NCBI GenBank assembly: GCA_007694185.1
Contig: RECD01000166.1
Location: 1-49,935, forward strand
DNA: 49,935 bases
Direction of reading: 5' to 3'
DNA from: Planctomycetaceae bacterium
GTDB taxonomy: Bacteria > Planctomycetota > Planctomycetia > Pirellulales > Pirellulaceae
Shown here piece after piece: positions 18,601-24,918 of the stretch (position 1 is the stretch's first letter; every line of letters starts with the position of its first letter). The notes under the pieces were generated by a model. It was not told the origin of the DNA. It saw only the letters and a list, made by a program, of their open reading frames with translations, and did no database searches. A program made the translations under genes and the position numbers.

Positions 18601-19697
18601 GCGGTGCGAACGCCAACGGACACTATTGGAAGCAATTCATCGACGGCGAATTCAGTCGTCGGCGATTGGTCGCGCTTCAAGCCAACGACGGCTACAAATT
18701 GTGGGCTCGCGACGCGAACTACAAAATCCGCCCGATCATCTTGGGCAACAAGGTCTTAGCCGAACCGTGGATCTATGACCTGCACACCGGAACGCAGTTG
18801 ACTCAGTCGCACCCGGTCACCGGCCAAGAGGTTCCTTGGAGCCTGATGCGGACCGGACACCACTGCGGCATGTTCACCGGTTGTGACTCGGGCATGCTGC
18901 TGTTCCGCTCAGGCGACACCGCCTTCTATGACCTGGAATCGGAAAGCGGCACACGGCACTTCGCCGGCCACCGACTCGGTTGTTGGATCAACGCGATCCC
19001 CGCTGGCGGGTTGGTAATGATCCCCGAAGCGAGCGCCGGATGTGTCTGCCTCTACTCGATCGCTTCGACGATCGTGATGGAACCGCGAGAACCTCGTCGA
19101 GAATGGTCGATCCACAGCGCCACCGGCTCGGTCTTGCCCGTCAAGGAATTGCTCGTCAACCTCGGTGCTCCCGGCGACCGACGCGATGCCGAAGGCGACT
19201 TGTGGTTCGCCTTCCCGCGTCCCAAGCCGTACAAGGAAACTTCGATCGAAATCGATCTGAAGGTCACGCCGAACTTCGTCAGCGAAGCTCGATATTGGAA
19301 CCTGCGTGACACCGTGTCGCTGGGCGAAACGGACACGCCCTGGCTGCTGACCTCCGGCGCCGGCCCGATGAATCGGCTGATCGTCCCCTTGCGAGGGACT
19401 GACGATGGGCCTGCGAACTACGAGGTGAAACTCCATTTCCGCTACGAAGCCGGCGCGACGCTGGCCACGCAGGTTGACGAACTGCTGAAGTTCGGCGGGG
19501 AGGTTGCGAGCCAGGAGTTGACGGTCGTCGAACCGGATGCGGCAGCGGTGGCGACCGAAGGGGGAGCCGCCAGTGGATCGCCGCGGCAAGTGATCGTCAC
19601 GGCACGGGTCAACGTGCCGGGTGATCTCGACATCGAGCTGGTCGTCGGCGAGCAAACGCCAAGGCTGTGTGCCTTCGCCATTCGCCAAGTCGAATGA
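15693..19697 (+). CDS. Secreted PQQ-propeller protein with embedded methyltransferase-like domain
   Basis: A 1,334-residue exported protein. After a signal peptide (hydrophobic core WTLLSLLAVAALPAL, cleavage near AHA) comes WPSFRNGPARHG and a first PQQ-type propeller (about 30-470; LESGRKLWSF, AADGKLVWKF, IADGRQVWQA). A coiled-coil-like insert (KLELEISDLGRQRPAKPADK) interrupts it. Residues about 490-640 form a Rossmann-like domain with a SAM-methyltransferase motif I (FCLVVGSERGRLAWELARR) and acidic loop (LQVYGIESDPAKVAEAREAL). A second propeller follows (about 655-1110; NGLFLWKHENPEA, IATGEHLWQYEG, SRTGERLWAEA), then a beta-rich C-terminus. Start ATG 15693 is preferred to the TTG two codons earlier. 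It is a single-gene unit ending in a hairpin at 19737. A methyltransferase fold outside the cytoplasm would lack an obvious SAM supply, so the domain may be a non-catalytic relic; that is inference. Confidence 0.9.
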   Translation: MKAHPAGRRIAAWTLLSLLAVAALPALSTLPAHAADWPSFRNGPARHGSTSATVDGELHRSWTYRAPAAPRQAWSSAEGRVIETKLIRNRAKYDDAIHPVVVGDRVYVGSSVDHHLHCHDLESGRKLWSFASGGPIRLAPAVDSGRVYFGSDDGYAYCVEAADGKLVWKFRAGPADEWLLARGEMISRWPIRTGVLVDDGVAFFGGGIFPHEDVFLHAVNATDGTKIWSQDNISVQDAGRNDLSPQGYLLADDKHLYVPSGRSLPAAFDRHTGEFIYKRTFPWRTTAGGVIGGIQALLADDQLYASGPHHWLALDHQQGDVGFGWFEGRQLIVQDDAAFAATGAQLARYDRLDYAVNSRQRHKLELEISDLGRQRPAKPADKAKVEARLEAAKQELESIRLVGVRWHQPTEDDAAVLATGNLVFLGGENRVTAYDIADGRQVWQAEVDGQARGLVFAGGKLLVSTTSGTIECFTTGKAPAETAPEADVAANASPFPEDEWTPIYAAAAEQILAESGVRQGFCLVVGSERGRLAWELARRSDLQVYGIESDPAKVAEAREALSWAGWYGHRVAIHQAEPSESFYSNYFANLIVSDTLMLTGELPSGSEAVARHLKPLGGVMMFGAPANAPSEVLESVARPDGTDQLVAAAELGEQVTKTATPTWTSLARGPLPGAGDWTHQYGNAANTAVSTDTRIKGGLGVLWYGDPGPDQMVNRHDGAVGPLAVQGKLIVQGEWSILAYDAYNGLFLWKHENPEAIRTGVFQNQNPANIAASETGIFHFLGDQCIQLDLETGETVRTHRLPKSLDDGKYQWGYLAIQDGILFGAATVRTELDARQRRRGKQTEDATDHLFAIDIATGEHLWQYEGRNISHHTIAIGPSELFFIDSSISSEKRDEILRQDKTALANLTGAERELAEDRLKKADLRQAIALNSRTGERLWAEAVDVTDCSDIGIGGGRLTLIYQDGVLLLGGANANGHYWKQFIDGEFSRRRLVALQANDGYKLWARDANYKIRPIILGNKVLAEPWIYDLHTGTQLTQSHPVTGQEVPWSLMRTGHHCGMFTGCDSGMLLFRSGDTAFYDLESESGTRHFAGHRLGCWINAIPAGGLVMIPEASAGCVCLYSIASTIVMEPREPRREWSIHSATGSVLPVKELLVNLGAPGDRRDAEGDLWFAFPRPKPYKETSIEIDLKVTPNFVSEARYWNLRDTVSLGETDTPWLLTSGAGPMNRLIVPLRGTDDGPANYEVKLHFRYEAGATLATQVDELLKFGGEVASQELTVVEPDAAAVATEGGAASGSPRQVIVTARVNVPGDLDIELVVGEQTPRLCAFAIRQVE

Positions 19698-19736
19698 CGC
19701 AGGCAAGCCGAAAGGCTTCAGGGCGATGATCTGCAA

Positions 19737-19760
19737 GTCCCCGAGTTGCGACTCGGGGAC
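19737..19760. terminator. Perfect 10-bp stem hairpin between convergent genes
   Basis: GTCCCCGAGT-TGCG-ACTCGGGGAC is a perfect 10-bp stem with a 4-base loop, 40 bp past the propeller-methyltransferase stop and before the convergent PEP-CTERM gene end. No T tract follows, so it may terminate, protect 3' ends, or be a palindromic repeat. Confidence 0.5.
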
Positions 19761-19842
19761 ACGTCAGCTTGCACAACGGTACCAGCCTTGGAAAAGTGGC
19801 CGGCTTTAGACACGGTGCCGCTCTAAGGCAACGTTGCCAGGC

Positions 19843-20595
19843 TCAGGCCGCGGGCGTGGCGGACCGTCGGCGACGCCGCCACATGACGGCGCTGGTCAGC
19901 GTCGCACCGAGCCACAAGACCGAAGCGGTCGCCGGTTCGGGGATCACGGTCGAACCACTCGTCAACTGCACGTCATCGAGCAGCAGCGCGGAGGGACTGA
20001 CGACGCCATCGACATCGATCACGCCGAAACCGAGCCGATAGGTCCCGGTCGCCTGGATGGTGTACTCGTAGTATTGGTAACCGGTTTCCTGAGCGTACGG
20101 GCTGAGCGATGAGGCCAGGTTCGGGTCGAGGACGCTCGAAATCAGCACCGGTCCCGACTCGCTGACCAAACTGAAGAAGGCGAAGTCGACGTCAGGAGGC
20201 GGCGTGGGCCCGAAGTCTTCGTTGGTCAAAAAGTTCCAGCGGAAACTCAAGACGTCGCCGGCGGTGGCGGAAATGTTTTGTGCGATCGCCGAACCGGACG
20301 ACAGGGGGGAGAATCCGAGTCCCGACAGCGGAGTCAACTGGAGTTGCAGGAAATTCTCCAGGTCCGGCACGGAATAGGCGACGTTGTCGTGCGATTGGAG
20401 CAGCGCGTGACGGATCCCCTCGGGAGGCACGCCGAAATCCTGGCCGACGGGTAGGATTTGGACGCTACCGAAAAAATCCCATCCGATCGGGCTGTCCGAT
20501 TCGAAACCGCCGTTCACGATCGCCGCGCTGGCGGGTGAAATACTCGCTACGGCCAAGCTGGCGATTCCGATCCATCTTACGATCGATTTCATCAT
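19843..20595 (-). CDS. PEP-CTERM anchored exported protein
   Basis: A 250-residue exported protein. The N-terminus is a signal peptide (IVRWIGIASLAVASISPASA), followed at once by IVNGGFESDSPIGWDFFG, the opening of a carbohydrate-binding-like beta-sandwich common in these proteins. The C-terminus is a textbook PEP-CTERM sorting signal: VIPEPATASVLWLGA, a hydrophobic helix and a cluster RRRRR, expected to be processed by an exosortase. No exosortase gene is in this window. The body has no catalytic motif. Start MMKS at 20595; the second Met at 20592 is equally possible, and a GGAAGAGA-like purine stretch lies about 20 bases upstream. Likely a matrix or surface protein. Confidence 0.92.
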   Translation of the reverse strand: MMKSIVRWIGIASLAVASISPASAAIVNGGFESDSPIGWDFFGSVQILPVGQDFGVPPEGIRHALLQSHDNVAYSVPDLENFLQLQLTPLSGLGFSPLSSGSAIAQNISATAGDVLSFRWNFLTNEDFGPTPPPDVDFAFFSLVSESGPVLISSVLDPNLASSLSPYAQETGYQYYEYTIQATGTYRLGFGVIDVDGVVSPSALLLDDVQLTSGSTVIPEPATASVLWLGATLTSAVMWRRRRRSATPAA

Positions 20596-21021
20596 GAACT
20601 CATTTCAATTCTCTTCCGTTGAAATCGCGTCATTGCGACCCGGTGCTCGCGCGACACCTAACGTTGGCCACATCGAGAATACCGTGCTGGGTTTTCCCTC
20701 AGCGATCTCAAAAGTAACGACTTATTCGACACGTACAACCGAAACCGAGTGAATTTTGAACCTTTAGTGGTCAATCAGGACCAATACTGAATTGCAAAAC
20801 ACCCCAAATACCCCAATCCCCCATTTCGGATTGTGAGGATCGTGCCGACGGCGACGGATTCACCGGTTTTGGGCATGCCTGATGGGAATGCTAGCAAAGA
20901 AAACTGAGTGAACTTAAACGGCTGGGTAACACGAGACGATAAGGGATGATGGGCGGCGGTCATCGTCTCCCGGTTGGTCAGGGAATGACCGGTTGAGTGC
21001 AGTTCATCCCTTGCCCAGTCT
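20596..21021. other. 426-bp divergent intergenic region
   Basis: Lies between the divergent PEP-CTERM gene and the RNase HI-like gene. It is noticeably more AT-rich than its surroundings around 20700-20830. An imperfect inverted pair around TCATCGTCTCCCGG and GGTCAGGGAATGACCGG (20961-20995) includes GGTCA/TGACC. No gene is supported. Confidence 0.35.
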
Positions 21022-21939
21022 GTGGAGACACCTGTGAACCCACCACGCGAACCCGTGGTCCCATCCCGCGAATCGAGCGGGTTGTGGGGCGACTGCGTCC
21101 CCGGAAGTCCGGCAACGCCGCTGACCGATGCCGGCGCCCGATTCTCGCGATCCGATAGCGGCCGTCGACCGCAACCCTGGGACGCCAGGTACCTGCTGGT
21201 CTGCCATGCCCGTAGCTTGAGTCTGATCAACGGCGTGTGGTGTTTCACGCTCGAATCGTTGACAGGCGACTCGCTGATCGAAGCGGAAGACGAGGACGAG
21301 GGCGATCTGAACCGGTTGTCGCTACTGGCCGCCGTCCGTGGGTTGGAAGCGATCGACGGTCAGTCGATCGTGTCGCTGATCAGCAACAATCGGTACCTGA
21401 TCCGGTCGCTCGATTCGTCGCTGCCGCGTTGGCGGGAAAACGATTTCCTCTGGGAAGACTTCGGACGCAAAGTCGCCGTGCAGAACGCCGACCTGTGGCG
21501 GCGGATCGACCGGACGCTCGGCATTCACGAAGTCACGGCGACGCTCGTGCAGACGACGCGGGTCTCGTCCCACCGCGAATCGCCGCTGGGAAGGCTGCCG
21601 GATAACGGACGAAGCCAGCCATTCGCCGGCCCTTTTGCCGACCCGGCGGCGGACCACGGAAACTTCCGCGTCGACCCCGCGCATCCCCAGCCACACGTCC
21701 ACTCGCAAGGCCACGCTCACCCGCAGATGCCTGGTCAGCCCGGCGGGCATGGCCAGCTTTCCGGCTCGCACTTCGGCGGTTTCGACCATCGCCGGCCGGC
21801 AGATGGCGACCCGTTCGGTTCACCCATCACGCCGCCGACCGATCGGTTACGGCGGTGGTTGGTCGGCGACGAAACGCCGCAGCCCCCCCGGCCACCCCGA
21901 CGCGGCCGGTACAGCGCCGCTGACCTGGCACTCGACTGA
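21022..21939 (+). CDS. Catalytically dead RNase HI-like protein with His/Pro/Gly-rich tail
   Basis: A 305-residue protein whose middle (about 55-180) follows the RNase HI fold: strand RYLLVCHARS (57-66), helix LNRLSLLAAVRGLEAI (96-111), strand IVSLISNNRYLIRSL (116-130), the handle region LPRWRENDFLWEDFGRKVAVQNADLWRRIDRTL (134-166) and strand HEVTATLVQ. Against E. coli RNase HI, the catalytic Asp10 position is His62/Ala63, Glu48 is Ser100, Asp70 is Asn122, and the segment that would carry Asp134 is replaced by a long low-complexity tail rich in His, Pro and Gly (about 190-280). It should bind rather than cleave, if it still binds nucleic acid. Start is GTG 21022 or GTG 21034; both lack a strong ribosome site. 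glgB begins 162 bp downstream on the same strand. The fold call rests on hand alignment. Confidence 0.75.
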   Translation: METPVNPPREPVVPSRESSGLWGDCVPGSPATPLTDAGARFSRSDSGRRPQPWDARYLLVCHARSLSLINGVWCFTLESLTGDSLIEAEDEDEGDLNRLSLLAAVRGLEAIDGQSIVSLISNNRYLIRSLDSSLPRWRENDFLWEDFGRKVAVQNADLWRRIDRTLGIHEVTATLVQTTRVSSHRESPLGRLPDNGRSQPFAGPFADPAADHGNFRVDPAHPQPHVHSQGHAHPQMPGQPGGHGQLSGSHFGGFDHRRPADGDPFGSPITPPTDRLRRWLVGDETPQPPRPPRRGRYSAADLALD

Positions 21940-22101
21940 TTCGCCCACTGCCGAAGCGCCATCGAACGAGGCCGCAGTCGTTCCGACCAGTCATTTGCAG
22001 GGGCAAGTTCACGCATGACCTTTGCTTCTTGATCGCCCTCGCGGCCCGTTCCCGTTCAACCGATTTCACCACTCAAAGTCACACGAACCTCGCACGCAAC
22101 C

Positions 22102-24396
22102 ATGCAAAGTCAACTTTCCCTGCTGGGCATCGGCAGCTTGATCGAAGGCACCCATTCCAACCCGGAACAGTTGCTGGGGCCTCACCCAGTCGACTATCGC
22201 GGCGAGTCGGCGGTGGCGGTCCGCAGCTTCCTGCCGGACGCGGCGTCGGCGTGGGTCGTCGATCCCGGTCGTGGACTCCGCCTGCCGATGCGGAAGATCC
22301 ACCCGGCCGGATTGTTCGAAGGTTTGGTGCCGATGTCGGGATGGCAATTCGACGCGCACGGCAGGTTGCGGGTTGCGGGCTCTGGCGAGGACCGGCAAAA
22401 TGCGGCAATTCGATCGGCTCAGGGACCGCTCCGATCGGCCTACAAGATTGAGGTATCCGACTCCAAGGGCAACAAATCCGTGAAGCAAGACCCCTACGCC
22501 GCCCCGTCGATCCTGAGCGACTTCGACCGGTACCTGATCGGCGAGGGACGGCATCTGGAGTTGTACGCCCGGCTGGGCGCCCAGCCCCGTTCGGTCGACG
22601 GCCGTGACGGCGTGAACTTCGCCGTTTGGGCCCCCAACGCCCGCGCCGTCCAGGTAGTCGGCGACTTCAACGGCTGGGACGGCCGCCGTCACGCGGCCCG
22701 CGTGCATGCCCATCTGGGCGTCTGGGAACTGTTCATCCCCGAAGCGGCAGTCGGCGACAAGTACAAGTTCCGCGTGCTGTCCCAACACGGCGAATGGATG
22801 GACAAGTGCGACCCGTTCGCGTTTGCCGCCGAATTGCCGCCGTTGACCGCGTCGATCGTCACCGATCTGGGCGCGCACTCCTGGACGGACGCCGATTGGA
22901 TGGCCCGCCGGGCGTCGCAAGACCCGCTGCGCCAACCGATGAACGTCTTCGAAGTCCACTTGGGAAGCTGGCAGAAGGGGCCCGGGCGACCTCACGGTTG
23001 GCTCGATTACCGTGAATTGGCTCATCGCCTAGCCGAATATTGCCGGCGGATGAACTTCACCCACATCGAGTTGTTGCCGGTCAGCGAACACCCCTACACC
23101 GGTTCGTGGGGTTACCAAACGGTCGGCTACTTCGCCCCGACAAGCCGCCACGGGTCGCCGGAAGATTTCATGTACTTCGTCGATTACCTGCACCGGCGGG
23201 GAATCGGCGTGCTGATCGATTGGGTGCCGGCGCACTTCCCCAAAGACAGCCACGGGCTGCGTCGTTTCGACGGCTCGGCGCTCTACGAACACGACGACCC
23301 GCGGATGGGAGAACATCCCGATTGGGGAACGTTGATCTTCAACTACGGCCGCAACGAAGTCCGAAACTTCCTGGTCGCCAACGCCCTCTTCTGGCTCGAC
23401 AAGTACCACATCGACGGGCTGCGAGTCGACGCGGTCGCATCGATGCTGTATCTCGATTACAGCCGCGAACACGACCAGTGGATTCCGAACCGTTACGGCG
23501 GCCGAGAAAACCTCGAAGCGATGGATTTTCTCCGCGAATTCAACACGGCCGTACACGCCAATTATCCCGGGGCCATCACGGTCGCCGAGGAATCGACCGC
23601 TTGGCCCGGCGTCTCCCGTCCCGTCCATGACGGCGGCTTGGGCTTCACGCTGAAGTGGAACATGGGCTGGATGAACGACACGCTGCGGTACATGCGGCAC
23701 GAACCGATCCACCGCCAATTCCATCACGGCGAACTGACCTTCAGCCTGATTTATGCCTTCACCGAAAACTTTGTCCTGCCGCTGTCGCACGACGAAGTCG
23801 TTCACGGCAAAGGGGCGCTGCTGTCGCAAATGCCCGGCGACATGTGGCAGAAATTCGCCAACCTGCGGCTGCTCTACTCCTACATGTGGACTCACCCCGG
23901 CAAGAAATTGCTGTTCATGGGTGACGAGCTGGGGATGTGGAACGAATGGCACCACGACGTCGGCCCGCAATGGGAATTGCTCGATTTCGACACCCATCGC
24001 GGCGTGCAAAATCTGGTCTCCGACTTGAACAAACTGGTGATCGAAAACCCGGCGCTGCATGCCGAGGACTTTTCGGGGGAAGGGTTCGAGTGGATCGATT
24101 GCATGAACGCCCAGGACAGCGTCTTGGCGTACATCCGCAAAGCCCCCGGCGCCGCACCACTGATGATCTGCTGCAACTTCACCCCAGTCGTCCGTCACGG
24201 TTACCGCGTCGGCGTCCCGCAAGCGGGTTTCTGGAAAGAACTGTTCAATAGCGACAGCACCACCTACGGCGGTTCGAACGTCGGCAACTACCCGGGACGC
24301 CGCACGACCGGCCATGGTCACCACGGGCGTCCCGACAGCATCCTGATCGACCTGCCGCCGCTAGCCGTCAACCTGTTCCGCTTAGAAGCCGAATGA
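22102..24396 (+). CDS. glgB: 1,4-alpha-glucan (glycogen) branching enzyme
   Basis: A 764-residue GH13 branching enzyme, which cuts alpha-1,4 glucan chains and rejoins them by alpha-1,6 links during glycogen synthesis. Domain order is the full bacterial form: an N1 domain (about 1-120), a CBM48 module with GVNFAVWAPNARAVQVVGDFNGWD (about 170-195), the (beta/alpha)8 domain, and an all-beta C-terminal domain. Catalytic residues are in place: nucleophile Asp443 in DGLRVDAVASMLY, acid/base Glu496 in VAEESTAWPG, and transition-state Asp564 in LSHDEVVHGK; their spacing of 53 and 68 residues equals that in E. coli GlgB. Other GH13 signs are ELLPVSEHPYTGSWGYQ and FMGDELGMWNEW. No other glycogen genes are adjacent. 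A hairpin at 24412 probably ends the transcript. Confidence 0.98.
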   Translation: MQSQLSLLGIGSLIEGTHSNPEQLLGPHPVDYRGESAVAVRSFLPDAASAWVVDPGRGLRLPMRKIHPAGLFEGLVPMSGWQFDAHGRLRVAGSGEDRQNAAIRSAQGPLRSAYKIEVSDSKGNKSVKQDPYAAPSILSDFDRYLIGEGRHLELYARLGAQPRSVDGRDGVNFAVWAPNARAVQVVGDFNGWDGRRHAARVHAHLGVWELFIPEAAVGDKYKFRVLSQHGEWMDKCDPFAFAAELPPLTASIVTDLGAHSWTDADWMARRASQDPLRQPMNVFEVHLGSWQKGPGRPHGWLDYRELAHRLAEYCRRMNFTHIELLPVSEHPYTGSWGYQTVGYFAPTSRHGSPEDFMYFVDYLHRRGIGVLIDWVPAHFPKDSHGLRRFDGSALYEHDDPRMGEHPDWGTLIFNYGRNEVRNFLVANALFWLDKYHIDGLRVDAVASMLYLDYSREHDQWIPNRYGGRENLEAMDFLREFNTAVHANYPGAITVAEESTAWPGVSRPVHDGGLGFTLKWNMGWMNDTLRYMRHEPIHRQFHHGELTFSLIYAFTENFVLPLSHDEVVHGKGALLSQMPGDMWQKFANLRLLYSYMWTHPGKKLLFMGDELGMWNEWHHDVGPQWELLDFDTHRGVQNLVSDLNKLVIENPALHAEDFSGEGFEWIDCMNAQDSVLAYIRKAPGAAPLMICCNFTPVVRHGYRVGVPQAGFWKELFNSDSTTYGGSNVGNYPGRRTTGHGHHGRPDSILIDLPPLAVNLFRLEAE

Positions 24397-24411
24397 CGTC
24401 CGCCACGGGTC

Positions 24412-24433
24412 GATCCTAAGCCAACCTAGGATC
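24412..24433 (+). terminator. Hairpin after glgB
   Basis: GATCCTA-(8 b loop)-TAGGATC, a perfect 7-bp stem 16 bp after the glgB stop codon. It lacks a T tract, so confidence as an intrinsic terminator is moderate. Confidence 0.45.
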
Positions 24434-24471
24434 GCAACTGTGCTCGGCGCCGCCCGCGAACGCCTCCTTTC

Positions 24472-24546
24472 CTAGCCCGAAGGGCGACACATACTTGCCG
24501 GTGGCGTAAGCCACCGGAACCTGACAAAAACCTCACAAAGCCCGGA
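24472..24546 (+). repeat. REP-like palindromic repeat, copy 1
   Basis: Begins CTAGCCCGAAGGGCGACACA, contains the perfect palindrome CCGGTGGCGTAAGCCACCGG (24498-24517, 8-bp stem, GTAA loop) and ends CACAAAGCCCGGA. A second copy in inverted orientation is at 29647-29720. This type of element is known as a dispersed repeat in planctomycete genomes; its mover is not visible here. Confidence 0.85.
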
Positions 24547-24583
24547 GCCGAGCCTTTACTATCGCGTTTGCTCGCGTCTCAGG

Positions 24584-24622
24584 CCTCTCCCACCGAAGCG
24601 GAAACCCCAAACCCGCGTCAAG
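24584..24622. repeat. Diverged copy of the 11484 repeat
   Basis: CTCTCCCACCGAAGCGGAAA followed by CCAAACCCGCGTCAA matches the 11484-11523 repeat at most positions, though the hairpin here is broken by substitutions. It lies inside the non-coding stretch between glgB and the sialidase gene. Confidence 0.5.
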
Positions 24623-24670
24623 GTTTGATCGTCCGGCCCATATTTGCCTAAATCCCCCGCCTACAAAAAA

Positions 24671-24700
24671 AATCTGCGTAAATCTGCGTAAATCTGCGGA
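24671..24700. repeat. 10-bp tandem triplet AATCTGCGTA
   Basis: AATCTGCGTA occurs twice, then AATCTGCGGA, head to tail in an AT-rich patch preceded by a run of A. No coding role. Confidence 0.8.
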
Positions 24701-24851
24701 CAGACCAGGGGGAATGAAGCCCGAGAATCTGCTAGTAAAGTTCTTTGTCTTGCATCGTGAGTCTCCTTGGTGGAGAATTTTGCCGAATCCAGGAAATTGC
24801 CGGAAGGACCAAAATAACTGTCTGTCTTTTTCCAATCCGTTGGGTACGGCC

Positions 24852-24887
24852 ACCGTCTGGCGACGGTAGCTACGCTCGCCAGAGCGT
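24852..24887. repeat. Double-hairpin REP-like repeat
   Basis: Two adjacent small hairpins, ACCGTC-TGGC-GACGGT (24852-24867) and ACGCTC-GCCA-GAGCGT (24872-24887), a typical paired-palindrome layout. It ends 32 bp before the convergent end of the sialidase gene. No open frame from 24397 to 24918 looks real; the stretch is repeat-derived. Confidence 0.65.
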
Positions 24888-24918
24888 GGATGTGGCGACA
24901 GATATTTCCCGCGCGATG

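Noticed and set aside
24671-24700. Possible CRISPR-like array at the 10-bp triplet
   Set aside because: Units are only 10 bp and directly abutting with no spacers; no cas genes in the window.
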